Assembly: GCA_947650365.1 (NCBI GenBank)
Contig: OX393549.1
Span: forward strand, 91,619,033-91,683,032
From: Chamaelirium japonicum
Lineage: Eukaryota > Streptophyta > Magnoliopsida > Liliales > Melanthiaceae
Direction of reading: 5' to 3'
DNA: 64,000 nucleotides
A model generated the notes under the pieces. That model was not told the DNA's origin. It ran no database searches and saw nothing but the letters and a program-made list of their open reading frames with translations. Positions 22,834 through 32,866 of this stretch are shown piece after piece; position 1 is the first letter of the stretch; each line of letters opens with the position of its first letter. The translations under genes and the position numbers were made by a program.

Positions 22834-22889
22834 GATTTGGGCTCATGATCTCCTTCGCGAGGATTTGGGCTCATGATCTCCTTCGCGAG
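22834..22889. repeat. Perfect tandem duplication of 28 bp
   Basis: The 28-bp unit beginning GATTTGGGCTCATGATCTCC occurs twice back to back (22834-22861 and 22862-22889) without a difference, so the duplication is recent. Confidence 0.95.
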
Positions 22890-23421
22890 TCACGCACAAC
22901 AAAGCACCAATGATGTCATGATATCGGGGGGTTTAACATGGGTTAAGTAATACGGCCCCATTGACCTAAAAAAGGAGGACATTGTTTCTGCACCCAAATT
23001 CTGATACTGATTTTTAAATCATGCGATAGAGGTTTAAGAAATTATTTTTGTGAGCATAATCATCATGTGTTAGATAACACATCTACAAAAAATAACACAT
23101 TCTAACACTTCTAAGCTTATCAAGCGTTCTTTTCAAATTAATGATTAAAACAAATAATCAATAAAGCCTTTTAGACTTGATGTGCTCAGAGGCTTTAGAA
23201 TGTACTAAGTGGATGTGCTATATAAGGCAAAGTGATTATGTGATGACTAAGATCTAAAAGCCAAGAGCTAAGACTTCTGAGACTGTGATGCTAAGATAGA
23301 TGAGGTGAGGTGAGGTGAGGTGTACATGACCACGAGCTAGTCACACATCTCCAAGAGAGAAAAAGATTTGGAGTTATTTATGTAATTTTTTCTCTCAAAT
23401 ATAGAAGACACGTTTAAAAAC

Positions 23422-23525
23422 CGTGCACTGTTACGAATTTCGTAAGAACTCTGAAGTTAAATTATGCTCGGGCGAGAGTAGTCCTAGGATGGTGACCCCC
23501 CTGGGAAGTTCTCGTGCGGGCACAG
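23422..23525 (+). other. 5S rRNA-derived block in Cassandra copy 2, 5' LTR
   Basis: Contains GAACTCTGAAGTTAAAT, GCTCGGGCGAGAGTAGT and GGGAAGTTCTCGTG, recognisable as the 5S rRNA internal promoter region. It is part of the LTR and not a rRNA gene. Confidence 0.85.
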
Positions 23526-23823
23526 GTAAATCGGATAATATCTTGTGTGTTTGGGGCGGATGTTACAAAATGACATCATATCCGGTTCTCCTCGTAATGG
23601 GGGGGGTCTAACCCTACACGTGGACGTGTAACCCTTAAAGGAGGTGGATTGTGACGACCAAGATCTAATAGCCAAAAGCCAAGACTCTTGAGGCTGTGAT
23701 GCCAAGATGGATGAGGTAAGGTGTATAAGGCCACGAGTTAGCCCCACATCACCTGGAAAGAAGGAGATCATGAGCAACTTATATAGTTTCTCCACTCAAA
23801 CATATAAGGCGCGTTTTAAATTT

Positions 23824-23930
23824 GTGCGCCGTTACGGATTTCGTAAGAACTCCGAAGTTAAGCGTGCTCGGATGAGAGTGTCCTAGGATGGGTGGCCCCC
23901 CTGGGAAGTTCTCATGCAGGTGCGGGCACG
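23824..23930 (+). other. 5S rRNA-derived block in Cassandra copy 2, 3' LTR
   Basis: Contains GAACTCCGAAGTTAAGCGTG and GGATGGGTGGCCCCC. It is 5S-like and better conserved in the first half than its partner in the 5' LTR. Confidence 0.85.
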
Positions 23931-24135
23931 TGCAAAGCGGACAATATCTTGTATATTTGGGGCGGATGTTACAGATTACACTCGCAAAAAATCAACAACT
24001 TTTGAAACCTCTATCTAATGATTTAAAATCAGTGTAAAAATTTGAGTGCAAAAACAATATCCCCTGAACTTTAAAATCGGTGTAAAAATTTGAGTGTAAA
24101 AACAATGTCCCCTGATCTTAACCCAAGTCGTGATC

Positions 24136-24450
24136 CATAGACCTATTATTTTTTACTTATATTTTTATTCGTCATTCAAATCATTGGATAGAGGTTTCAT
24201 AATTTGCTGATTTTTTATGAGGATCTTCAACTTGCCTTAGATTGCACATCCACAAAATAAAAAATAACACATTCTAAAATCTCTAGATGTATCAAATCTA
24301 AAAAGCTTTGCCAACTATCCATTTTAACCGTTAACTTAAAGAGCACAATTTATACACCTAGAGGTTTTAGAATGTGCTGATTTTTTTATAAATATGCAAT
24401 CAAATACAATGTGATCCTCCACATTAAAAATCAGCAAATTCTAAAGATGA
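24136..24450. mobile_element. Related foldback MITE fragment
   Basis: Shares AATCATTGGATAGAGGTTT and the AATAACACATTCTAA box with the neighbouring MITE. It ends with inverted copies of the AATTTGCTGATTTTTTAT motif (AAAAATCAGCAAATT near 24425). It looks like a second member of the same family inserted next door. Confidence 0.5.
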
Positions 24451-24825
24451 CATGTAAAAGTATGAATGTGAGTCCAAGATGTGCTACCAATGACAAGTTG
24501 ATCATTCTCACTAAAAATTATCAAATTCTTGAGATATCTAGACAATGGGATGAAGGTGATTGGATGCCATGTCAGTATGTATAAAACAATTTGTTTAATC
24601 GTTTGGCTAAAAAAAATTGCTCTATCCAAATATCACAATCAAATATGATACACAACACACGTCTCAAAGGTAAAAACCTCAATTTTATCCAATTTCTTCT
24701 AAATGATCAGCTCGACAAGAATGTCATGTCTGCTCCTCAAGCAATTAAGGAACCACTTGCAACTCAATATGAAAAGGATTAGGGAATTCTTTGTCAGGGA
24801 TTCATTTTTCTTGGCATGGAATAAG

Positions 24826-25295
24826 TAGACATGTCAACGGATCGGATTCGGCTATATCCAAATCCGTTTAAGTATGGACCGGATCATATTCGGATCAGAA
24901 TCCCGATCATGGACAGGAGTACATCGAACGATTGTGAGACCGTTGAGTGTCCAATCTACAGAAGAACAATCGATTCCGAACTTAGGACTCGGAAGGGCCA
25001 GGATAAACATACGAGTCTCGCTCGGAGGACTATGATAAATTTTTTTATATTAACCCTTTGGGCCTTAGATCTAAAGCAATCAAATCTAAAAATAGATAAA
25101 TTTTAATACATTATATTATAGTTTGTCGAATCGGGTTCGTAACGGATTGGATTGGCCTAAATCCATCTTCAATTTGTCAAGTAAACAGTTATCGGGTTCA
25201 TACCGTTATCTTACTATCAGATAAAATAAAAAACATATCCATATCTAACTTAATAGATCAGATTCAGATCAAAATCCGGTCCATTGACAGGTCTA
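24826..25295. mobile_element. hAT-like MITE, TAGACMTGTCAAYGG family, copy A
   Basis: Terminal inverted repeats read TAGACATGTCAACGGATCGG on the left and TAGACCTGTCAATGGACCGG on the right. Flanking 8-mers GGAATAAG and GGAATCGG agree at 6 of 8 positions, as for an aged hAT 8-bp target duplication. The interior is AT-rich with repeated CGGATC-type boxes and no coding capacity. Confidence 0.6.
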
Positions 25296-25447
25296 GGAAT
25301 CGGACGGCCCTAACAGATAGCGGAGGAACGAGGAATAGTACCATATTTTTTCCCCCGGTTAATAGGTGGATATACATGTCAAATGCGATTAAAAGAGACA
25401 ATTTTGAGAATCATATATCATAGAAGGAGTGGGACCCGTAGGATAAA

Positions 25448-25684
25448 TCAGCCATGTTTGATGATAGCAAATTCCGGCGTCAGCTTTCCGGGGCTCCCCC
25501 TGTCCCGGAACAGTGGCATGCCGAGCCGGTATCGGGCCGTCGAAGGGGGCTGCCGGACGCGACGAACGGTACTTGCGTGGCCGCGGTGAGCTCCCCCCGG
25601 CTCTCCGGCGACCGCTGGAAGGGGCTCCAAAGCGAGGCCGACCACCAGCAGGAGCACCAGCAGGGTGGCGGTTCTCGGTGCCAT
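25448..25684 (-). CDS. Candidate small secreted peptide, 78 aa
   Basis: A GC-rich reading frame in AT-rich surroundings. The N-terminus MAPRTATLLVLLLVVGLALE is a classic signal peptide, with a likely cleavage site near AVAG (residues 24-27). The mature part of about 50 residues is basic (HRGH, VRRVRQ, RYRLG) and has no cysteine. Codon third positions are mostly G or C, as in many plant coding exons. On the minus strand a TATTTAAA box lies about 45-55 bases upstream of the ATG, with a tight leader. No match to CLE, IDA, PSY, RGF, CEP or RALF signatures is visible. It could be a peptide gene, a first exon whose continuation is lost, or a chance frame. No splice donor is evident before the stop. 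Confidence 0.4.
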   Translation of the reverse strand: MAPRTATLLVLLLVVGLALEPLPAVAGEPGGAHRGHASTVRRVRQPPSTARYRLGMPLFRDRGSPGKLTPEFAIIKHG

Positions 25685-25727
25685 CGTTCTATGGTTTCTT
25701 GCCGAGACAAAAAGAAACGCATGTTGT

Positions 25728-25736
25728 TTAAATAGG
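25728..25736 (-). promoter_or_regulatory. TATA-like box upstream of the candidate peptide
   Basis: Minus strand reads CCTATTTAAACAAC, about 45-55 bases before the ATG at 25684. Compatible with a core promoter; not proven. Confidence 0.35.
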
Positions 25737-25933
25737 TGTTTTTTTATAAAAAAAAAAAATGGTAAGGAATCATGGGGCCCAGGATCTGGTCAACCTACCA
25801 TCTCTCCACCAATCAACGCAAGCGATTATGTTCACCGCCCTGACAGGGTGTTTAAGGCTTACCTCCCGATGTGGACCGTTGGATACACGTAACTGGTGGT
25901 GTATCATTGGCAGCCGTCCAACGTGATTCCCAA

Positions 25934-26813
25934 TAGGGGTGTGCAGAATCTAAACCAAACCAATCAAACCGACCGAACCAAGCCAAAGTTACCAAACCGA
26001 CTAATTTTGATCGGTTTTGACACACTCAATGGATCGGCTTGGGATTTTAAAAAAATCGATTTGATTGGATCGGTTGATGGATTTGTTAATTCAAAACCAA
26101 CCTAACCGAACCGAACCGACATATGTATATAAATATAATATTTTATTAAATATACCATATGTCCTCATATTCCCTTGCTACCAACAACCATTGCAATATA
26201 TTGTAGGATGACTCAAGATTAGTTAAAAATCTTATTTATGCCTAATGATTTGATAACAATTATTATTTTTTAAGTTTGAACTAGGTTTTAATAGAAGGGA
26301 GGAGAGCCCAATAAGAACATGGCCCAAAGCTTAAACCGACCATCCAATCCAATCCAAACCGTTGGATTGGATTGGATTTCAATCTTAGTTCGGTGTGGAT
26401 CGGATTGAAAATCCTAAAAACCGACCAAGGTTCGATCGGTTTGGGTTTTGCCTAAATAGGTCGGTTTCGAACCGATGCTAGAGATGGCAGCAGTGCGGTT
26501 TAAAGCCGAAAACCGCGATTTTGGTTTGTCAAAATTTAAAACCGTCGCGGTGCGGTTTTGGTTTTTGGTTTCGGTGTAGCGGTGCGGTTTCGGTTTTGAT
26601 CAAAACCATATAAAACCGCACCGCTTAGGCCATTATAGTGATAAACTGCGTTGCACCGCACCACATGGTGCGGTTTCGATTTTACTTAATGGTACACCGT
26701 CGCGGTGCGGTGCGGTTTCGATGTCGCAGTTCGGTGTTGTGATGAGGTTTCGGTTTTACCCAAAACCGCACCGAAACCACACCATTGCCATCCCTAACCA
26801 ATGCACACCCCTA
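25934..26813. mobile_element. hAT MITE, TAGGGGTGTGCA family, copy 1 (with nested MITE)
   Basis: Ends are TAGGGGTGTGCA and its complement TGCACACCCCTA. The body is built of ACCGACC / GGTCGG and AACCGAACC repeats, and the same family recurs in HVA22 intron 1. A second, different hAT MITE is inserted at 26479-26796. Flanks ATTCCCAA and ATTCAAGG only partly agree, so the target duplication has decayed. Confidence 0.75.
26479..26796. mobile_element. hAT MITE, TAGRGATGGCA family, nested
   Basis: Ends are TAGAGATGGCAGCAGTGCGG and the complement of TAGGGATGGCAATGGTGTGG. Flanking 8-mers are ACCGATGC (26471-26478) and ACCAATGC (26797-26804), a 7/8 match fitting the hAT 8-bp duplication. The interior consists of GTGCGGTTT and AAACCGCAC boxes. 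It lies inside the TAGGGGTGTGCA-family MITE and is therefore younger. Confidence 0.8.
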
Positions 26814-28440
26814 ATTCAAGGTCGGATGATTGGAATCGGACAATGATGAGTCTCGTTGGACGGCTGTGAAGGGAAAGGACGAATCGTAGAGGACTCCGAA
26901 TCGTGACTCATTACCAATTGGACTCCAAGTTGGGACTCCTTTGATGTTCATCATTTCTTTTGGTTCACTAGATCATGACCCATCTTATGAGCTTGAACTA
27001 GGTTCAACATTCTGAACCATATACATAATATTATGTGTCTTATTGTTGTCTTGTCAAATTTACCCTTATGTCTTAAAAACATGCGGCGGTCATATAGCAC
27101 TCCCGAGACCCCTCTCCACTTCATCCAAATAGTTATAATCATGTTGGTTTTTTTGTAATTAAACTGCGTCTTTATTCTTATGTATAGGTATCATAATGCT
27201 GCTCCTCAAATCAGTGAGCATCAATCTTCATTGTTGTCAATATTTTATTAAACAAGCTCGTCAACCAAATTAATCCAATTCTTCCTAAGATTTTTCAAAA
27301 CCAGTTAGTATTTCATCAAGGTCTAATGTTTTACCTTTATGCATCATTTCAAAGCATCATCTACTTCAGCTATTTTAATTGAACGATAGTAAACATGTCA
27401 ATCACTAAATTTAATTGCCAAATCTTTTAATAGGTCGAGCGTCAGCCAACATCACAATAACATGATGACAGGCACCCCGAATAGTGCATCGAACTCAACT
27501 CCAACGTGCCTCTATCAAATGGGTGTGTTATATGCACGTCTTAAACCGAGTTAATTAAGAGAAAGGACAAACATGAGAGGACTTGGACTCCTCGACCCCG
27601 CACCCTAGTAACCAACCAACGGGAAATAATCTACAACACAATGAGATCTACTTTGCTCCAGTAACTTACCACCGATACAAGTTGACAGTCGTCTGATTTT
27701 ATTCATCTGTTTGGCAGGCATCAGACGACTATGATTGGGTGCTACGTCGAGATGTACCTACATCAGACGGTTGTAATCAAGCACCGCGTCAAACTATGCC
27801 GACTCTCATTCTGTGATAGGGTGCCACGTGTTTACCTAAGAAATAAAGAAATATTTTTTTTTTTCAAAATGACCCCCCAACTCACAATTATTGTTGGAAT
27901 TGGTCCTGATTGCTTTTTTGCATTACTTTTTCTGGTCACTCATTTTATTTCTAGCTAAAATACCCCCAAAACTTAAAAAGAAGATATTTTCTCATTTATC
28001 CTCATTTTCCTGCATACTGCCCATCAAGAACAACCTTCCTCATACAGCCTCCATGTTCATTGCCCATTACATCCAGGGGTCATCACCTGAAGCCGTTGGA
28101 CTACAAGTAGTTGTCATACTGCATCCATTATCCTCCCATTTTATCCATAAACAAGATATATTACCTCTCTTCTTCCTTATTTATACGTCATTTCACCGGG
28201 CAGTAGCCTTGTTCCTCGTGCAACCATCGTTTTCCTTACCTAGCCACCATATTCCTCACCCATTAGAACTAGGAAGTGCTGGAATCATCTCCTAAGTTTA
28301 CCGAAACTCTAAGTAGTCGTCCGACTTGTAAGCCCAAAATACCCTACTTCATAATTGAAACTGTAGAGGTTTCCAAAGCATGCATCAATGCAAGTATGAT
28401 AATATATGGAGGAGGGAGCGTGTTCCCTCTCAAGGGTGGA
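26814..28440. other. Intergenic DNA, no gene supported
   Basis: No recognisable coding exon. Short frames at 27731-27958 and 27891-28295 are low-complexity and overlap with no motif. Confidence 0.5.
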
Positions 28441-28474
28441 TGCCGGTGCACATCACATTCTTACTGCACCGGCA
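28441..28474. repeat. Perfect 10-bp hairpin
   Basis: TGCCGGTGCA (28441-28450) and its exact complement TGCACCGGCA (28465-28474) are separated by a 14-base loop. No T run follows, so it is not terminator-like. Function unknown. Confidence 0.8.
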
Positions 28475-28566
28475 CAACCACTGTGCCTATGATACTTTGT
28501 TGCGGTTATAGCCATGCCTTGTGATAGGAGCTATCTTTCAGAGGTTGGTGGCGTCGTACTCATGGA

Positions 28567-29075
28567 CCTAGTAGTGGATCGGATTTTGATCTGAATCTGA
28601 TCCGGTCCAACAATCTGATATTGTCCGAATCCGGTAACCCATTTACTTAACAAATCAGATATGGATTTAGGTTAATCCGATCCGTTAAGAATCCTATTCG
28701 ACAAATTGTAACATAATATATTATATTGTATTAATCATTTATTAGATTGCTTTACATCTAAGGCCCTAAGGGTCGATATTAAAAATATTCTCTTGATCCC
28801 TCCATCAAGACCTACATTTTATTTTGGCCCTTCTGACTCCCTAGTTCGTACCTCTTCTACAGATTCGATGCTCAACGATATCACAACCGTCCAATGGAGA
28901 TCTGTTAATGGACCAGATTATGATCTGAATCCGTTTCGATTCGTACTTATCGGATATGGATTGGGTTTTCTAATTCGGTGATCCGATAACACTCCGAATT
29001 CGATAGCTTGTTTACTTAACAAACCATATTTGGATATTGCCTAATCTAATCCAAATTCGATCCATTGATAGGAGT
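28567..29075. mobile_element. hAT-like MITE, copy B of the 24.8-kb family
   Basis: Reverse-orientation relative of the element at 24826-25295. It shares GGATCGGATTTTGATCTGAA, the TTAGATTGCTTTACATCTAAG-like interior box and the TTACTTAACAAAYCA box. Ends are less clear than in copy A. Confidence 0.5.
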
Positions 29076-30779
29076 ACCGATACACAAAAGCATTCTTACA
29101 ATGCCTAAGAGGCATCGAAGCAATATATGTACCGATGATGCGTTGATGCTTCTAATGTTCCTTTTATATTGAAACCTATTATGGCGCTTGATATTCTCAT
29201 TTATTGTTGTTCTAGGGTGCAAATATGGAGGACAATTAACATGTACCGGTGTATATTAAAATATGATATATGCTCCGACGTAGTTGCTACTTTTGTAGTT
29301 TCTAGCATGTGTTTCAATGGAGGGAGCTCATATAGAACGTATTGCACCATCGCATATACATTGCCTCTGAGATATTGAGGATGGTCGGATAATACTACCA
29401 TGAAACTTAGATGTGCCTAGACAATATTTGTTTAATCAAACCTTATTTTACCATCTAGGATGTCTAGGGTTTCTGATAGTTAATGTTAAGGTTTGTTTTA
29501 AATTATATCAAGTTAGGATTTCGTGTATCAAATTAGGGTTTCTTATAAATTTTATGGCTTCGTGTATAAGGTTTTGTATAAGCAAAGTTCAAAATTTCCA
29601 TTTCGACACTCTGGATATGAAAATATTTTGACAGTATAGAAATATTATTGTTTTATAGAAATGGTGAAAATATTGATTGTTTAATAAAAATTTTCAGTGA
29701 AATCCTGGATAGTCATAAACAAAGTATAGATATACACATTGGAACAATCAAATAATATTTATACCCTATCTAGGGGTGTAGAGTTTCACATAGCATGTAT
29801 TTTATGTATTTGAGTATGTGAGTCTTGTGTGTTCTTGTACAGTCTTATTTATTTTAGTTTAATCTATATTTTTTAAAAAATTTTATGGATAAAATATTTT
29901 TAAAATAAAGATTAGTTGATTATTAAAATAATGCTTCAAACGATTTTGAAAACTGACTTAAACCAAGAAAGTTATATAAGTTTGAAATCGTACAAAAATT
30001 ATGCTGAAATGTGAAACACTATTTTTTTATTAAGTCTGAAAAAAATAGTTTTTATATAATTTTTTTTATTCATTCAAAATTTCATTTGACGGATCATGAT
30101 TTTCTAGATACGCTTATAGTTCTACATCTTGTGGAATTTTTTGAGCTAAAAAGAAATTGACTTAACCACATTTTTCAACATGTGGATTTTATGAAAACCC
30201 CTAAAAACCATTTTCTCCTACTAAAACTAAAAATAGAATTTTCTTAATTTTTTTGGTTTTTTATTTTTTTGATATTTTTATTGAAATCGAATATGGAGGT
30301 ATTTGCTTATTTATATAAAACAACTTCAACTAAATGGGAACATAAAAATTAAATACGGTTTTGGGACTGATTTCAATAATATTTTGTGATATTTTGACAA
30401 AAAATTGCATTCTTTTACGAAATATCCTACAGTTTTCCAACCGATCGAGATTGTATATGATATTTTGTATTGAGGTCTCAAAATAACAAAATATTTTGAT
30501 AATTTTATCCTTGGTATCAAGTAACAATTTAGTGTAAAGAGGAAGAGTACCTTGATCATTTACGATGGCCTCCAGCTCGACGACAAATGAAAAGAAACAC
30601 TGTATTACATGCACGTAATGGAAACCTGAAAGAAATGTCCGGTGTCTTGAGTTAGGGACAACAAATGGCACTAGCTCCATGACCTCCGACAATAAGGGGC
30701 GGTTGAGGCAGACAAAATTTAGAACAGGAAAGAGGAACCAATGTTTTTTTTTTACTTTTTATCTATGGGTTTTACACCT
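29076..30779. other. AT-rich intergenic DNA
   Basis: Low-GC DNA without a recognisable gene. Minus-strand frames at 30326-30692 show no domain. Confidence 0.5.
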
Positions 30780-32156
30780 TAGGGCCTGTTTGTATTCGGT
30801 CAACTGACTAACTAGTAAAATAAATAGGTAAAAGTTTTCCTTTGTTGCTGTTTAGATCCAAAAAGTTATAGTAAAGTAAATAGTAGGAGATTTACTACTA
30901 GTAAAAAAGTTTTACTCTGAAAGTGCCGAGTAAAACTTTTGATTTTCTCATAGAAAACTCCGTTGATCCATGCCACATCAGCAATTGCACGATCGAGAGA
31001 TCCCGACCCATGATGCTCCTTGTCCATCATGTGAGTGTCTCTGTTTCTTCCGGCATGACAACAAGAAACGAGAAAGGGTTTTACATCTTGTCCTTCGATT
31101 GCGCTAGATTTTTGTTTCTTCCGCAAACTAGATCCTCTGACAAGATCTGCAGGTATATCTCCTCTTTTGATCATGCCGAATTTGCACTGCCACACCGATC
31201 GTGTCAGATCTTCGTTTCTTCTACCGACAAGATCCTCTCCTTTTTTTTTGCACATCCAAGCCTGATGAACGAGAATGAAATCATATTTACTTTTTGATTT
31301 ACTTTACTGTCAATCCAAACAGTCATCTAGAAGTAATGGTTTACTTTATTGGTCAATACAAATAAGAAGAAGAAAATTAGATTTACTAGTCGATCTGGAA
31401 TATTTACTAGCCCACATGCATACGGTTAACTAACTTTTACTTTGCGGTGTCGAAAAACAAACCAACCCTAAGGACCTATTTGTATTCGGTCAACAAGCTA
31501 AGTAGTATGGGGTAAAAGTTTTACTTTGCAGCTTGTTGGATTTAAAAAGTTGTAGTAAAGTAAATGATAGAAGGTATACTAGTAGCCAAAAAGTTTTACT
31601 CCAGAAAAGCCAAATAAAATTTTTGATTTACTAGTAAAAGGCTCCGTTGATCCATGCCACGTTAACAACTGCACGACCGAAAGAGCATCCCCTAATGGAT
31701 TCCACTCCTGTACACTGATGATTTCATTTTCAATGGCCATGATCTATGGGCCATGGGATGAACCCCTAGGGGTATGCCCCCACCACCAGCCACGGCCCAT
31801 CATCGATCATCACCGCCCCGTTGCCCCACCGGCCGTCGTCCACCACTCGCCACCGGCCACCACTTCGCCAAACCACTGGCCGCCTGTCGGCCCCCATCCA
31901 ACCCGATGGCAAGTGGTGGACGGCGGCCGATGGGGTGGCGGCGAGTTGTCGGTTGTTAGCAGGGGTGGTGGACGGTGGTCGGCGTGGCAGCGGTGAGCGA
32001 CTGATATATTTACTTTACTAGTCAATCAAAACAGTTGTCCAAAAGTAATAGTTTACTTTACTGTCAATAAAAACAACAAAAAAGAAAATCAGATTTACTA
32101 GGCCATTTCTAATTTAGTTGCCTTTACTTTGCGGGTCCAGAAAAACAAACAGATTA
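30780..32156. repeat. Two tandem copies of a MITE-like repeat
   Basis: Both copies (about 30780-31472 and 31473-32156) open with AGGRCCTRTTTGTATTCGGT. They share the AAAGTTTTACT, AAAAAGTTRTAGTAAAGTAAA and CTCCGTTGATCCATGCCAC boxes in order, and close with CTTTACTTTGCGG followed by AACAAAC. The closing sequence is a loose inverted match to the opening, so each copy may be a transposon with weak inverted ends. The two copies differ completely in their middle parts. Confidence 0.6.
31750..32000. repeat. GC-rich insert in the second MITE-like copy
   Basis: A 250-bp GC-rich block made of CCACC, GCCACCGG and GGTGGCGGCG units, with partly inverted halves. It is absent from the first copy at the same place. 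Overlapping open frames here (31718-32025, both strands) reflect composition, not genes. Confidence 0.5.
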
Positions 32157-32170
32157 AAGTAAATCGGTCG

Positions 32171-32314
32171 TGTTGAGATATTCATATATACGTGTGTAGG
32201 TGTATAAACATATACAAAAAGACTAGTCGTCCACAGAATATAAACACATCCTCTATCTTTCTTCTATATACATCTATCTATACACCTACACATGCATATA
32301 TAAATATCTCAGCA
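32171..32314 (-). repeat. Short Copia LTR with inverted arms
   Basis: 144 bp, TGCTGAGATATT to AATATCTCAACA on the minus strand. The outer ~35 bases of each end are inverted copies of each other (GTGTAGGTGTATA / TATACACCTACAC), so the whole LTR could fold into a long stem. Confidence 0.6.
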
Positions 32315-32660
32315 GCCTCCCTCAAACTCAGAGTATATCAACAGAGTGAGTTTGCCTATCAAAAACTGAAAAACGATAAGTAGGGTGAGACTTCGTGAAG
32401 AGTTATGTAATCTGATCAGTATAGGATATGTGTGCTAGAGAGGTGGTTTTAGCCTGCTAGCGCTCTCGAGTGAAGTGGCAGACTGGTAGTTAATCTCGAT
32501 GTGCTTTGTTCTCTCATGAAAATCTGGATTGCAGACATTATGAATGGCACTCCTGTTGTCGTAATAGAGAGTAGTCGGTCCAGATATTTCAACCATCAAA
32601 GAGATCAGACATGTCAGACAACTTCTTTTGCGAATTTGGGGTTGAAATATCTGCACCGAC
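32171..32660 (-). mobile_element. Ty1/Copia element, 3' end fragment
   Basis: Minus-strand translation at about 32500-32620 gives a Copia RNase H segment (YYDNRSAIHN, NPDFHERTKHIEI). Further along the minus strand comes a polypurine tract (complement of CCTCCCTCAAACTC, 32316-32330) and then a short LTR at 32171-32314. Partial and dead. It lies just upstream of the HVA22-like gene and in opposite orientation to it. Confidence 0.7.
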
Positions 32661-32687
32661 TGCTCTTTATTGTGACAACAGGAGTTT
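32545..32687. repeat. Inverted repeat within the Copia fragment
   Basis: The stretch CACTCCTGTTGTCGTAATAG to GATATTTCAACC (32545-32594) recurs inverted at about 32641-32686, with roughly 85-90 percent identity around a 45-base spacer. It lies about 180 bases upstream of the HVA22-like start codon. Confidence 0.7.
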
Positions 32688-32807
32688 TATTTTTTAATGA
32701 AAAGATTTTGTGAAGGGGACACCTGTAGTGCTGATAAATATTTTACGCGAAATCTCCTGCCAGATCGCAGCGAACGCTTTTGTGTTGGAGATTTGTGATA
32801 TCGGAAG

Positions 32808-32844
<37 letters not shown>
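32808..32844 (+). repeat. (GA)n tract in the HVA22-like leader
   Basis: An uninterrupted GA run of about 18 units ending 22 bases before the ATG at 32867. GA/CT runs are common in plant 5' leaders. Confidence 0.9.
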
Positions 32845-32847
<3 letters not shown>

Positions 32848-32866
32848 TTGAGATCGAAGAAAGGGA

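Larger units (their letters stand above)
23239..23973 (+). mobile_element. Cassandra TRIM element, complete, copy 2
   Basis: LTRs at 23239-23567 and 23650-23973 (TGTGAYGAC to GGCGGATGTTACA) flank an 82-bp interior that ends in a polypurine stretch AAAGGAGGTGG. A perfect 5-bp target duplication GATTA sits at 23234-23238 and 23974-23978. Both LTRs carry the 5S-like block. Orientation is opposite to copy 1. The two LTRs differ at more than a tenth of their sites, so this insertion is clearly older than copy 1. Confidence 0.9.
22930..24135. mobile_element. Foldback MITE carrying Cassandra copy 2
   Basis: The left arm (about 22970-23070: GGACATTGTTT, GCACYCAAATT, CTGATTTTAAATCAT, GATAGAGGTTT) recurs inverted on the right (about 23978-24120), with part of the right arm duplicated. 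Cassandra copy 2 sits between the arms and interrupts the interior. Exact ends are uncertain. No coding capacity. Confidence 0.6.

Noticed and set aside
25454-25735. Plus-strand proteins opposite the candidate secreted peptide
   Set aside because: GC-rich DNA opens several frames at once. Only the minus-strand frame has a signal peptide and an upstream TATA-like box.
31718-32025. Proline/histidine-rich proteins on both strands
   Set aside because: The frames follow from CCACC/GGTGG repeats in a GC-rich block inside a MITE-like repeat.
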